From positions 9,286,773 to 9,350,772 of the forward strand of contig NC_060893.1 of assembly GCF_014805685.1 (NCBI RefSeq): a stretch of DNA of 64,000 bases, written 5' to 3'. The notes under the pieces were generated by a model, which was given only the letters and a program-made list of their open reading frames with translations, was not told the DNA's origin and did not search any database. Source of the DNA: Silurus meridionalis. Its lineage: Eukaryota; Chordata; Actinopteri; Siluriformes; Siluridae. This document shows positions 1 through 11,948 of the stretch, in pieces. How positions within the stretch are numbered: position 1 is the stretch's first letter; each line of letters starts with the position of its first letter. Position numbers and translations under genes: made by a program.

Positions 1-924
1 TTATTTCACAACTTATTCTTTTAAATCTAATGAATCTAAGAAGCTAATTGGGTTGGTTTGGGGTGAAGTTCTCCCAAGTGATTAAAGTTGGCCCGGTGCC
101 TGTATAGTCGCCATTGGTAATTAATTCAGTCATCTGTTTACGGAGTCCTGAAAACCAACAGGAGTATGTTTAAAGTGTAAATGTATTTGTAAAGTTTGCA
201 GTAACTTGTTTTAAAAGCGATGCGCCACTTCTGCTTTATTCAGCTAATGCACTGCTACATGTTCGCTACTTAAACCCCCTTCACTTGTACTAAACTATTA
301 GCAGTAGCAATCTGTGTGTAGTTAAGCCCTGGTTAGCAGACCTGGAATTCCCCCAGAAATAATGGCAACCCAGTGTTTATGATTTGGATTAGGCCCCGTG
401 TCGGCTAATTTCAGCGCATAAATCCGTGATGGTGTGTAACAACACTATAACCAGTTTATTTAAGATTGGTGACTGCTTGCCTGGGTGGCTAGTGCTAATC
501 TACTCTTTAAAAACAGAGGAAACAGTTGGTACCAACGACCAGCTGGTTAATTAGCTAGCAAGGATACTATTAGTAGCAGTTTGGTCTAATCCACGCACGC
601 AAGGATTTCAGACATCAGATAAAGTCTGTACAGTCTTGTTTGAGTCTTGGGTAATGTAACAATAACTGACACCTTCTGATAAAGTTGTCGAACCTGGGAA
701 AAGATTGTCAAGTCAGGATCTTGTGTTTATAGATTGATGATTTTTAGCTCATGAAATTTTGAAATTCCCACAAGCTACTTCATGACATCATCTTGTAATG
801 CCCACTAGCTAGGATCAAGCTATTTCACAGCCAAAACCTTGGCATCTGTTCCGTTATCTAGATGTATATGGTGTTAACAGATATGCTAAAATATACAAAA
901 GATATAAACACTTACAGAGTGAAC

Positions 925-1330
925 TAGGCTGATACTTGGTATGGCCTTCTTTCATATCAGCCTACATTCCTTTTGGATTCCACAAGATGTTGGAAGATGT
1001 GGGTTCCTGCAGATCTTTTCAGCTGCTCCATGCTGCTCCTGAAGAAAATTAAACTTGTCTTGAAAGCAAGATGACTTGTTTTGTGATGTGATGCATTATC
1101 ATGCTGAAGATTAGAAGATGGTAAATTATGTTTAGGAAGGAATAACAGGAATACTTTAATAGGCTGTGGTGTTCAAGCGCTAATTGATTGGTATTACTAG
1201 GCTCAAAGTGATTCAATCAAATTGATCAGACCAGGGAATGTTTTTATGCATTGCACTGCCACCACCTTACTGGCCTATTAGATAATTGCATGAATGATTA
1301 AGTGTGTAGGTGTTTCCCATACAATGTTCC
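925..1330 (-). mobile_element. Decayed Tc1/mariner-like transposon fragment
   Basis: Scattered blocks resemble the antisense strand of a widespread teleost Tc1-like element: a 'ttggattccacaagatgttgg' like block near 970, 'gatgcattatcatgctgaag' near 1090, 'gatcagaccagggaatgttt' near 1225, and a terminal block with 'ttagataattgcatgaatga' near 1280. The order matches the element, but large pieces are missing and no reading frame survives. This is judged from memory of the family, not from an alignment. Confidence 0.5.
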
Positions 1331-1410
1331 AAATCTATTTTTTTTTTAAACAAGTATGGCATGTTAACTAGCTTATTATGGTCAATATAGTTAGCGCAAA
1401 GTTATTTACA

Positions 1411-2113
1411 AAACGTATTCTACTTTCGGCTGCTCCTGTTAGGGGTTTCCACAGTGGATCATCTGTCTGCATACTACCCTGTCCTCTACATCTGCCTCTT
1501 TTGAACCAGCTACCTGCTTGTCTTCTTTCACCACATCCATAAACGTCTTTTTTGGCTTTCCTCTTTTTCTCCTGCCTGGCTTTTCCATCCTCAGCATTCT
1601 TCTACCGACATACCCCATGTCCCTTTTCTGCACATGTCCAAACCAGCTCAATCGGGCCTCTCTCACCTTGTCTCCAAAACGTCCTCATGCGCTGTTCAGG
1701 ACACCATCCTTGTCACTCCCAGTGCCACTCTGCCACCTCCAGCTCAGCCTCCTGTCTTTTTAAAAATGCTTCTGTCTCTAAACCATACAACGTTGCAGGG
1801 CTCACAACAGTCCTATAAACTTTCCCTTTCACAAATCACTTCTGACACTCCTCCACCCTGCCTGCACTCTTTTCTTCACTTCTTTAACACACTCTCCATT
1901 ACTTTGCACTGTTGACCCCAGGTACCTGAATTCCTCCACCTTCTCCACCTCCTCTCCCTGCAACCTCACCACTCCACTGCACTCCCTTTCATTCACACAC
2001 ATGTACTCTGTCTTACTTCTACTGACTTTCATTCCCCTTCTCTCCAGTGTGTACCTTCACCTTTCCAGGCTCTTCTCCACCTGCTCCCTACTCTCACCAC
2101 AAATCACAATATT
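1411..2113 (-). mobile_element. 5'-truncated RTE-like LINE (copy A)
   Basis: Antisense copy of the 3' end of the same LINE family as the long element at 12732-15866. On the minus strand it encodes the LINE C-terminal tail (LSWFGHVQKRD, PGRRKRGKPKKTFMDVVKED) and part of the end of the reverse transcriptase (KVSRSKTEYMCVNERE). It is flanked by a perfect 15-base direct repeat, gcaaagttatttaca, at 1396-1410 and 2114-2128. That is the target-site duplication expected of target-primed reverse transcription with 5' truncation. The reading frame is broken and the element is inactive. Confidence 0.85.
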
Positions 2114-2406
2114 GCAAAGTTATTTACACATAAAAATACAAAAGAAGCCAATGTTAATTCTTAACATGACAGGCATTACACAAGCAGTCTTGACTGTGAG
2201 GATGTTGTTTTTAGGGTTAAAAAAATAATAATAATTATTTGGTAACCAAATTGCTATGTATCAAGGACAGAAAGTCTTCAGTAAAGTTCACACAGTTTTT
2301 TCTTCGGCTGTGGAAGAGCTGCTGGATTTGATCATAGAAAAAACTAAGACTTTTTTGATCAAAAGTCAAAGTGCTGATATATTTTAAAGGCATGTTCTGC
2401 ATTTAG

Positions 2407-3964
2407 GAGGCTTACCCCTCAACTCCCCCTTTATGGTTTGTGGAATCAGATGATCCGAGCCTGACTGAGGTGTTCGAGCGCCTGGAGGATGTCCGGAAAG
2501 GCAGTACCTTGGTAAGAAATGATTCTTAAAAGATCTTGTCTCCTCAAGTTGTTCTTTTGATTTTGATCTATTACTGCTATTCAGTAATTTACAGGGGTGT
2601 AATAAGCACTTGGAGAAATTGACTGTTATTCTCTCTCTCAGCTTGTACAGCAGTTGAAAAGACTTATCTGTGATCTTTGTCGGCTGTATAACCTGCCCCA
2701 GCACCCTGATGTAGATATGCTGGACCAGCCTCTTCCTGCTGGACCAATCAGTCATGAGAGAAAGGTTAATTAAATCAGTCATTTTCTGTATGCTTTTGGA
2801 AAAAAACGTCTTATCTATATTTAAATATATTTTTTCTGTTATTTGCCAAAAGCATGTAACAACAGATGAAGTAACATCTGATGAAGAAGAAGAGGAAGAA
2901 ATGACTGAGGTTGACTGAGGCTTAATACAAATGCCCTTTTTATTTGTTTATTATGAAGTGTCTTACATGACTTAAAACATTGTGTGTATTAGCAGGACAT
3001 CGAAGATCTTGACCACTATGAGATGAAAGTGGAGGAACCTGTAGAAGGCAAGAAGTCAGAAGATGACGGGATAGAAAAGGAGAACCTTGCTATACTAGAA
3101 AAAATCCGAAAGACCCAAAGGCAAGATCACTTGAATGTAAGTGTTAGTTGAATGTGGAAACATTAACACCGAACCTGATTGAATAATATAATATCTTAAC
3201 CCACCCATTCTCAATAACTCATTGCCCAAATTAATTTCATAAATTGAAACTCCTTTGTGTTTTGATTTATTTTATTTTATTAAATTTAGTTTTTTTTATC
3301 ACAAAAATCATTTGTTTGTCCTCTGAATCAAGGCTGCACCATTATTAAAATTGTCTAATATTACTGATGTTACTGAATTTAAGATCCCCTTATGTATCTC
3401 AGTACAGGCTCACAGAAATGTCTGTGATTTGTTATAGTGCTGGACCACTTCACTGAGCAGGAACATCTAAAATTGGTCAGCATTCACACTGCACATTTCT
3501 GTAGCAATGCTTGATTTTGATGCAGAAGGTGTACTGCTGCAAGAAGTATATTCCTGGTCTCCACATTGTTCTAAAATCTCAATTTTTACATGTCAAAATT
3601 AATAAATTTTCTTGAAAAGTCTTTGTTTTATGTTCTTTAGGGTGCAGTGTCAGGCTCTGTTCAGGCCTCAGACCGTCTTATGAAGGAACTCAGGGAGATC
3701 TATAGGTCACCGAGTTACAAGATGGGTAAAGATACAGTTTTGTGTGTTGTACATATACATAAATGGGTATAGGGGTGTTTTGGAGAGAAATGTGATGCTT
3801 ATGCAGTTATGTTTTTTGTAGTTTATATTCTAAGATGAAAAGAGGCCTCTAACAGACTGAGCCAAATTAGTTATGCTTGACCAGATGTCATTTGATGTCA
3901 GTCAAGATGGACTTTAAAGTCTAGAAAAACAAGATTTTGATGATTCTTAATTAATATGATGTTT

Positions 3965-4034
<70 letters not shown>

Positions 4035-5850
4035 TTCTTTTTATATTAAGCTATTTTTGTTTGTGTTGGTATGTCATGTATTGTGTATATGTTATGCAGG
4101 TATTTATTCAGTGGAACTTGTCAATGATAGTCTTTATGAATGGCATGTCAAGCTGAGGACGTAAGTACAGTCATTTCATCATTGATATTGATATATAAAT
4201 GCTTGTGACTTGACTGCTTGTTCTAGCTTTCAACTAAGAAAATTCAATGTATTACAGGGTAGATCCAGATAGTCCATTACATAGTGACTTGCAAGTCTTG
4301 AAAGAAAAAGAAGGAGTTGACTATATTCTGCTCAGCTTCTTTTATAAAGTGAGTTAATTGCCTAAATAACTTGATTATTTAAGTGTTCACGTTTTAATAA
4401 TTTCGTTCTATTGGTTTCACAGGATAACTTTCCCTTTGATCCCCCCTTTGTACGAGTAGTATCTCCTATACTCTCTGGAGGGTCAGTACAAAAACCTTAT
4501 TTATGCTTTTAGAGTGTGTTTGTATTTTTATCAGCTGTATCCATCTTATTATTAGCTTAATCTCAACTTATTCAACTTTTCCATAAAAGAAATGGCTACA
4601 GTGATCAAAACACATGGAAATCAAAACACATCATTGTAATTGTGTTTGTTATTGTTTTCTTATAATTAATATCTTATATGACCCACCAGATATATTAAAT
4701 GGGTTTAATCCAAACCTCTATAACTAATGAAACTAATGACAGCTTGGATCTAATGTGGTATGTTGGTAGCAAGTTCAATAATTGAAAGCTCTCTTGTTCT
4801 AATACAAAGATTCCCAACCCTGTTCTTTTAGTACCCCATATTATTGTTTTCACTGCTACTTCAGCTCAGGAGTGGCTGTTTAATCAGTTGTTAAGTCAGG
4901 TGTGCACTTTAGTACAGGGGATACTCCAGGACTGGGAACCTGTGATCTAATAAATTAATTCATTTCTATTGTATTCATTGTAATTGTATTTAAGAAATAC
5001 GTATGCAAATGTAAGGTTTAAAATGTATGTTATAAGTGGAGGCATACATTTTATAGCCCATTTCCTATTTTAAATATTTCAAATTGTATATTATTTCTAG
5101 CTATGTTCTCGGGGGAGGGGCCTTATGTATGGAACTACTAACAAAACAGGTTAGAATTCCTAATGTTTTTATGGCTCTTTGATATAGTTCATGTTGCTGA
5201 TTGTGTATGTGCATTCTAATCAACACTCTCTCGTTCTCTCTCTTTTTCATATGCACTATCAGGGCTGGAGCAGTGCCTATTCCATAGAGTCTGTCATTAT
5301 GCAAATCAATGCTACTCTGGTGAAAGGGAAAGCTAGAGTACAATTTGGAGCTAATAAGGTTTGTTTTCCTGGCCTCTTGGCTTTTTTTCTTCCATTTATT
5401 TGTAAATATTTATTTGCTAACTGCAACATGCAACATTGTTTTTTTAAATATTGCTTTTTCCTCCTAACAGAACCAGTATAATCTTGCCAGAGCGCAACAG
5501 TCATATAAGTCTTTGGTCCAGATCCATGAAAAGAATGGTAAAAATTGTTAACATATTTTATAATTTGCTGTTTCTTATCGTTATACAACAGTGCTTTCAA
5601 ACTTATTGCTAGAGTTTGTTTTTTTCCTCTACTGAAATATCATATTTGATTTTTGAAACCTTTCAAATTAATTACACCCCACAAGACAAATGATCATTTA
5701 TAAAACTGATATTAGTTTATTGAATGGTCTTGTTTTGGGACTTTGTTTGGTGGTGTGTCTATGGGTGATATTTGGGATCAACTTGCATTGTCAAAAGTGT
5801 TGTGGTGTGTTTTTGTAGGCTGGTACACACCTCCTAAAGAAGACGGTTAA
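2407..5850 (+). CDS. ube2q2: Ubiquitin-conjugating enzyme E2 Q2, 5'-partial
   Basis: Ubiquitin-conjugating (E2) enzyme of the UBE2Q family, which accepts ubiquitin from E1 on a cysteine and passes it on. Visible exons: 2407-2511, 2642-2764, 2853-2909, 2996-3136, 3641-3725, 4100-4160, 4258-4348, 4423-4481, 5101-5149, 5263-5358, 5471-5537, 5819-5850 (stop TAA). They join in phase to 321 residues. In order they encode the end of the RWD-like N-terminal region ([20 protein letters not shown]), an acidic linker ([22 protein letters not shown]), then the UBC fold ([29 protein letters not shown]). The catalytic Cys lies in [13 protein letters not shown] and the C-terminus is [10 protein letters not shown]. 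The sequence follows human UBE2Q2 (375 aa) closely from about residue 58 on. The first coding exon is outside the window. The intron after 2909 has a weak donor (GAG|GTTGAC); the other boundaries are ordinary. UBE2Q1 is less likely because the N-terminal proline/glycine-rich part cannot be checked. Confidence 0.93.
3965..4034. repeat. (GATA)n microsatellite
   Basis: About 17 uninterrupted units of the tetranucleotide agat/gata in an ube2q2 intron. Confidence 0.98.
4808..4946. repeat. Dispersed inverted-repeat element (MITE-like)
   Basis: The two ends are roughly inverted copies of each other: 'ttcccaaccctgttctttta' at the left and 'ccaggactgggaacctgtg' at the right. The middle has a 'gtcaggtgtg' core. 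This matches the layout of a very common vertebrate short nonautonomous DNA element whose ends read 'gttcccaatcctggtcctgga'. It lies in an ube2q2 intron and has no coding capacity. Confidence 0.55.
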
Positions 5851-6687
5851 GAAGAAGTAGAAGACGACGACGACACATCATTATGGGAATGTGGCACTTG
5901 AGATCAACTATTTTGCATTTGAATTGTTCTAAAATTCCGCTAAATTTCTTTCGTTCAGCAGGAGTGTGAGGTCCATTTAGTCTGTTCCTCTTATTTCACT
6001 CGATCTTCTGTCTGTAACCTTTTTCCTTCCTGGATGTGTCTGAAGCACACAGCTTTGGTAATAATGCGTGATTTACACCGAGCAATGTTTAGCGACCAAA
6101 AGATTAATGTTTTGCCTGGAACTGAATGGAATAATGTAAGAGTCTGGATTTTATTCTCATTCTCTTCTTTTCATGTAAGATATTGTGGCTATCAGATCAG
6201 GCTTTTGGTTCACTGAACTTCAAAATGATATGGATGCAAAAAAAGACAATATGAAGATTTGGCACCTATCTTATCTCTGCAGGCATTGCTCTATCTTTTT
6301 AAAACCTTTGTGTTCGATGTTGTTAAAATGTGCTGGTATGTTTAATGCTTTTAGAAAAAATATTATTTTCTGTAATAATAAAATTAAGGTTATTGTAAGG
6401 TATGGGATTCATTCCAGTTTTCAGTTTAATAACTGTGAATGAATACCACTCTGTGCCCTGTTTTCTGCTTTTAGCCTTGTGTTTAATCTGAGGTCTGTTT
6501 AGCAAACACAAGCCTGAGAACATGCAAATAAATAAATGCCATGTTCTCTAATTCAACAGAAACTTGCCTGTGTACTCGTTAATGTGCTGTTAATGTGGAA
6601 TTTCGGCTATGCCATGATATACAGTCAAGACCTTGATCATAAAATATTTAATTGGATGTCATGTGGAAAATTATAAGACACTAAACG

Positions 6688-6718
<31 letters not shown>

Positions 6719-7915
6719 AGGGGCTTTAGAAACATTTATTTGTTTAATTCTGAGGTTGTCGAGTAGTCATTCCTTATTACCTTAATCCATGCCTGTTTTT
6801 AAATCTTGTCCTTTATTTTTCATACTGACACTAATTCAGCAACTTATTTTTCTGGTTCACCCAACCACCCCCCACCCTTAGTTACCCACCCTGCCACCTG
6901 TTTCCTAATGAGAAGGACTCTTCTTTTCGATGTCCTTCCCCCACATTGGACTGCTGTAAAGTGCTAATTGTACATTCAATTTTGCCATTACCTGGAAAAC
7001 CTCAGGAACTCTGCTAGACTGATGTTATTATTGATGATATTACCATGGTTCATATCCTAAAACCAATGGGTTTAGAGTTTTACATAAGCTGGTTTAATTG
7101 AAAGCCTATTGTTTCAACAGACTTTACAACCAGGCATTATATAGTGTACTATAATGAAGAATCCGTTTCTGTTACTGCTGTTTTGTTTGTATTTTTAATT
7201 TTTTTTTTATTTACCAAGTGCAGCAGAGGACCAAATAGCAAGGATCATGGTTTCATTATGATTATTTGTAACTGTTTCCTTCCCAACTTCATTGTCTCCT
7301 AGTATTGTAATTTTTGTTTTAGGAAATTGCCCAGGGTTAAACTTCTTGGCTTTTTTGCACAGAGTATAAAAATGTGCCTCAGTAATAAACATAAAGGGTT
7401 GGAGTCATGTCCAGACTCTAAACTATTCATGATTACATAAAAGCCCCATCTAACAGTGGCTTGCTGTTCTGTAAATCTGTGAAATAAAATCAACCTGTCA
7501 AGTAAATGTTTGGTGAACAGGAGTATTAAGTAAGGTGTCTTGAAGGTTATGATGGCATTTGCACTCTAAGAGAAGCACAGCTGAGCACAGTCTTTAAATG
7601 TATGTTCTCCGGGTTTTAGTGTTCACCCCAGGTTAGTCATACTCTGTTACTGCAAAGTCGCTGTTTGATATTTAAGTTAAGTTTTAAATTCAACACATCT
7701 GCACCTTGTAATCAGGATCCACCTGGTATGCTGTGTTATTATTATTATTATTATTTTTTATTTAAGTAATGCTATGTTTGTTGTCCTACCAAGTATGACT
7801 GGATATTTTAAATACTGACCTCAGCTTAACTAATGACTGTGCTCTTACTTTCTTTTTTTTTTTATTGGCGCCATCTCATGGTGGAATTATTCTTTTGGCA
7901 TGCATTCAGGTTGTT
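5851..7915 (+). other. ube2q2 3' UTR and downstream flank
   Basis: No gene is seen. Candidate poly(A) signals AATAAA occur at 6377, 6527, 6531, 7483 and, just beyond this stretch, 7981, so several 3' UTR lengths are possible. A poly-T run lies at 6688-6714. Short open frames here are AT-rich and resemble nothing I know. Confidence 0.6.
6688..6714. repeat. Poly-T tract
   Basis: 27 consecutive T, 3' of ube2q2. Confidence 0.95.
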
Positions 7916-10370
7916 CTTTTCATTTGCAAGAGAACTTTGATCATGTACAGTAAATTTTGTAAACTTGCATCAAGTTTATGAATAAAGAATTTTACAACAG
8001 TTGTTTTGTAATTGAATACCTGGTTTTTGCAAAAAAAACTAACAAACAAAAAAATACATTAAAAAAAAGTCTGAAAAGCAGTTCTGTGTATTCTATTAAT
8101 CAGAAAAAAAAAATCATTTGTTTAATATTGTGTATGAATATGCAAAGGGCCAGACATCCCCATCAACAGGGTCAGTAACTAGTAACCTACATTACTCAAT
8201 TATGAATGAATTCTTCAATTATCTTTTATATGCATATTTATGATTCTGTGGTCTGGGTTAAAGGCTTGTCTTATCTACTTGGCCCTGCAGTGATTCCACA
8301 GGTTGCGCAATGCTAGGGGTGGCTACAGAGAAATTTAAAACTTCCAATCTAAAACAGTAAAAAAGGAAAACTCTTTAGAAAATGCATAATTATTAATGAA
8401 TAATTATTTAAATTTAAAATAATCAGTTTTAAAATTCATTCAGTTGGTCAGACTGAAGCATTTTACCAGGCTGCTCCCAGCCCTCAATCCACAAGTGTAA
8501 CAATGCTGTAGTTTGAAACTACAGCGTCAACATCAGCCGTACTGAAGCCTTATAAAGTTGTTATCATCACGAGAAAGAGCAGGACCAAAAGATATTATCT
8601 TATTGTTTATCCGTTTATTTTTTTATTCAATAAACTACTGTAGGTTTGTGAACTGTATGTTCTTTAGATGTCGGTCTGCTTATCTGTTTATGTATCGATT
8701 TTTGTATTAAACCATTCATTTCTCTATACACCATTTATTTTCTATGCCAATCTTGAATGTGGTTAATAAAGAGCTTCTTTCAAAGTCTGACTTAAACAAC
8801 ACCACAACCCAGATAACCATCATTATAATATAATCACAGTTTAGATTTTTAAACAAATAAAGGCTTTTGGTTGACTGTTGTGTAGATGAGAATTCATTAA
8901 GATACACATAACCATTGCGTTGTTTACGTAACTGAATAACTTTATAGTTATAGAGCATATCAGAAGGGGAAAGTGGTTTTACCCTTTTATCACTAGAACA
9001 TGATCTTTGGACATTATGTGTACACTGCTTTCCAGGTCTGAATGTCACTGATGAGCTCTCGCACTGCTCATGCACTTACATTGTTTTTTCTTTTTTTTTC
9101 TTTATGTACATGCTTAATGTAAGCAGTATCCATTTCCTGAAGATTATTTACATACTCCTGTTCTGGGCAAGTTCTGTTTTTGCTTAGGTGAGTATCTGTA
9201 ATTCTCTTTGTGGTTCATTTTAGAGAAAAAAAACAAAATAAAATTAATACGTATAATAATAATACCGAAGAAGAAGAATTTATTGTGGACCACTTTAAAA
9301 TGTTTTTTTTTTATAAATGTTGGCACCTCTAGAACTAGCAGTCGTTGTCCTTTCGTGTATTTGTATAAATCTCAGCTAAAATCTACCTTCAAAGACAAAA
9401 ATTGTGTCTGGCTTATTACAATTAATCTACACTCAAATAATGAAAATGTTTACTATTAAAACACTGTAGATAAATTAACACAATCATTGTATTTGCATTT
9501 TGGGGACGGATTGGATCAGTAACAATATTTTCAATGCTACATTTATATATTAACTGCTTTTTTCACATTCACGCTTATATACCCTTTTAATCATGTAATG
9601 AAACACCATTTTAGCATCATAAATTTATAGTAAATTTAAGGATTATCTTTGCAAGAGCTGGAGGTTATATATTCTTTTAGATAGGATAAAGTACTAAACG
9701 AAAACCTGTGTGTTAGTCAGACTGTCCAGATGAGCTGCAGCAGGTTCTCCAAAAACTATACAGACATCTTGTATGTCATTTTAGTGAGCTTCCTGGTGAC
9801 ATCTACAGGTGCATTCACAAAGTTAATGGCTAATAAGCTTTAATAGATTTTTTGGCTCGTGTACCAGCAAATGTATATACATTTTTTTACAATAAATTAA
9901 CTGTTCAGTAGCTGCTCATATTTTGGAACAACTGTAATACAGTGTTTTTACTGCACTCAGGTCTTTTTATTTCAATATATCAGAGAACATGCCAGCTTTA
10001 ATGGAGTGGGTGTAGATAATAATCAGAGCACCTCCCACTTCTAAATCAGTTAAACAATAGATATTTATATTGAACGCTCCAAGACCCACTCCGCTAAATT
10101 ACCATTAAAACTGTGACTGATCAGCAAATAAAAGAGTCTGAATCACAAGTTAAGTTTAAATAATTAATTTTGATTCTTATTATATTTCTTTATATTTTGT
10201 TGTATATTATATATGATTTTTTTTTACATTCATTTTACATTTACGATCATTCATATTTTTCAATATTTTGCGATATTTTGTGTATATTCTCTATTTTACA
10301 CAAAAGGCTTATTTTATAATGCATATTATTTAAGCTTTTTTTCTGTTTTTTTATTTATAGGTCTTAAAAG
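7915..10370 (+). repeat. Upstream flank of UGT unit 1 (part of tandem duplication)
   Basis: This stretch aligns by eye with the flank of copy 3 from about 19041 onward. Shared landmarks include 'caagtttatgaataaag' (7972 and 19086), 'ccacaggttgcgcaatgcta' versus 'ccacaacttgcacaatgcta' (8297 and 19271), the block with 'cactagaacatgatctttgg' (8991 and 19945), and the splice-donor block at 9188 and 20158. From about 9005 it also aligns with the flank of copy 2, from 15947 onward. It is therefore the left part of a duplicated unit carrying one UGT gene. It contains a short perfect palindrome at 8505-8525 and no other gene. Confidence 0.75.
9100..9187 (+). other. Candidate noncoding 5' exon of UGT copy 1 (start unknown)
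   Basis: A strong donor context, cttag|GTGAGTATCTG, ends this stretch and is conserved at 16145 and 20157 upstream of the other two genes. Each gene has a pyrimidine-rich acceptor directly before its ATG (...atttatag|gtct at 10360). Together these predict a noncoding first exon spliced to the single coding exon, with an intron of about 1.17 kb here. The transcription start is not determined; the left edge given is arbitrary. Confidence 0.45.
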
Positions 10371-11948
10371 ATGATGTATTTCTCAGCCCTTCTTATAATA
10401 TTGTCCCTGTTATCTGTTCCATCTGGAGTCTATTCTGGAAAAATTCTGGTATATCCAGTGGATGGAAGCCACTGGATTAATATGAAAGTTCTCATTACAG
10501 AATTATATTCAAGAGGCCACAACATCACAGTGATTCGCAGTTCAGACAATATGTATATTAAAGAGTCACCCTACTACAGTTACATCACTGTTGATATGGG
10601 TGAATATAATGAAAAATATTGGAATAATCTTTTGTCTGTGTCACTACTAATGCATCGTAACGAAATATTACCTTGGAACAAAATCATCTTTGGAGTGGAG
10701 GTTATGAAAATGTTCTCTGAGATTCATAAACAGATTTGTAACATGACCGCCAAGATATTTGAAAATGAGACCTTGATGAACTCTTTGCAGCAGGCTAACT
10801 ATGATATGCTTTTAGCTGACCCTGCTATGGGAGGCGGTGTGCTACTTGCACACAAACTTGGCCTCCCTCTTGTGCTTAATGTTCGTTGGACTGTTCTTGG
10901 AGAGAGTCATTTTGCTATTGCTCCATCACCTCTGTCTTATGTGCCTGTTCCTGGTGCAGAGCTAACAGACAAAATGACTTTTACTCAGCGAGTGACAAAT
11001 GTGTTGATTTATTTCATGACTAACTATCAACATTCAAACTATTTTGGCCATCATTACAAGGAGTTTTGTCAGAAATACTTTGGACCCGATGTGGATTACT
11101 TTTCCCTGTTTCAGAATGCAGATATCTGGCTCATGAGAAATGATTTTACCTTTGAATTTCCACGACCCACAATGCCAAACGTAGTATATATGGGTGGTTT
11201 TCAGTGCAAGCCCTCAAGTCCACTTCCTGATGATCTAGAAAAGTTTGTCCAGAGTTCAGGTGAACATGGGGTCATCATAATGTCTTTGGGAACTCTTTTT
11301 GGGGAACTTATAGATGACATTACAGATGAGATTGCAGCTGCCTTTGCCCAACTGCCTCAAAAGGTCATTTGGAGACACACTGGACCTCGACCCTCTACTC
11401 TTGGCAACAACACATTACTAGTGAACTGGATGCCACAAAATGACCTACTTGGACACACCAAGACTAAGGTCTTTGTAGCACATGGAGGAACCAATGGTAT
11501 TCAGGAGGCTATTTATCATGGGGTTCCCATTTTAGGTTTACCACTAGCATTCGATCAGCCTGATAACCTGTCAAGGATGAGAGAAAAGGGAACAGCTAAG
11601 GTTTTGGATATTACTAATTTGGACAGATCAGTATTTTTAGAGGCATTAAAGGAAGTGCTGTATAATCCATCTTACAGAGAGAACATGCAAAAATTGTCTC
11701 AGCTGCATCATGACCAGCCCATGAAACCCCTTGATCGCGCAGTCTTCTGGATTGAATACGTTATAAGAAATAGAGGTGCTCCTCACCTGCGCACACAGTC
11801 TTTCAGGATGTCTTGGATTACCTATCATTCTGTGGATGTTATCCTTACATTGTTGGGGGTTGTGATGATTAGTGGCTGGATAATGATTTTGGCCCTGAGA
11901 TGTCTTTGTGTTACATTAATCTTCAAAAAGAAAAACAAATGTGAATGA
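10371..11948 (+). CDS. UDP-glucuronosyltransferase, copy 1 of a tandem array
   Basis: Family 1 glycosyltransferase of the ER membrane that transfers glucuronic acid from UDP-glucuronate to small lipophilic acceptors such as steroids, bile pigments and xenobiotics. A single uninterrupted coding exon encodes 525 residues, a normal UGT length. Visible parts: cleavable signal peptide 1-22; conserved DGSHW with the catalytic His34; its partner Asp150 in ADPAMGGG; the 44-residue UGT signature 353-396 (WMPQNDLLGHTK ... AFDQ) that binds the UDP sugar; a C-terminal membrane segment about 489-516; and a cytosolic tail ending KKKNKCE, which fits a KxKxx ER-retrieval signal. Possible N-glycosylation sites are N51 (NIT), N124 (NMT) and N132 (NET). 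The acceptor 'tttatag' lies 10 bases before the ATG. An intronless CDS of this kind suggests the teleost UGT5 group rather than the multi-exon UGT1/UGT2 genes. No symbol is given because the subfamily cannot be settled by eye. A possible poly(A) signal is at 12373. Confidence 0.93.
   Translation: MMYFSALLIILSLLSVPSGVYSGKILVYPVDGSHWINMKVLITELYSRGHNITVIRSSDNMYIKESPYYSYITVDMGEYNEKYWNNLLSVSLLMHRNEILPWNKIIFGVEVMKMFSEIHKQICNMTAKIFENETLMNSLQQANYDMLLADPAMGGGVLLAHKLGLPLVLNVRWTVLGESHFAIAPSPLSYVPVPGAELTDKMTFTQRVTNVLIYFMTNYQHSNYFGHHYKEFCQKYFGPDVDYFSLFQNADIWLMRNDFTFEFPRPTMPNVVYMGGFQCKPSSPLPDDLEKFVQSSGEHGVIIMSLGTLFGELIDDITDEIAAAFAQLPQKVIWRHTGPRPSTLGNNTLLVNWMPQNDLLGHTKTKVFVAHGGTNGIQEAIYHGVPILGLPLAFDQPDNLSRMREKGTAKVLDITNLDRSVFLEALKEVLYNPSYRENMQKLSQLHHDQPMKPLDRAVFWIEYVIRNRGAPHLRTQSFRMSWITYHSVDVILTLLGVVMISGWIMILALRCLCVTLIFKKKNKCE

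Larger units (their letters stand above)
1..2406. other. 5' part of window: intron of ube2q2 (upstream exon not in window)
   Basis: No convincing coding exon is visible before 2407. The first coding exon of UBE2Q2, which in other vertebrates encodes the N-terminal fifty-odd residues, should lie upstream but is not recognised here, so this stretch is read as intron 1. It contains a decayed Tc1-like element (about 925-1330) and a truncated RTE-like LINE (1411-2113), each listed separately. In the first 900 bases I see nothing else that I can name. Confidence 0.6.

Noticed and set aside
2384..2782. 132-codon minus-strand frame
   Set aside because: It lies over two ube2q2 exons and their intron; the plus-strand exons have splice sites and protein homology.
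3965..4034. Regular repeat as a possible CRISPR array
   Set aside because: It is an uninterrupted tetranucleotide microsatellite with no spacers, in a vertebrate intron.
11646..11828. Minus-strand frames of 60-63 codons inside all three UGT genes
   Set aside because: They recur at the same place in each copy only because the sense coding sequence is conserved; no independent coding evidence.
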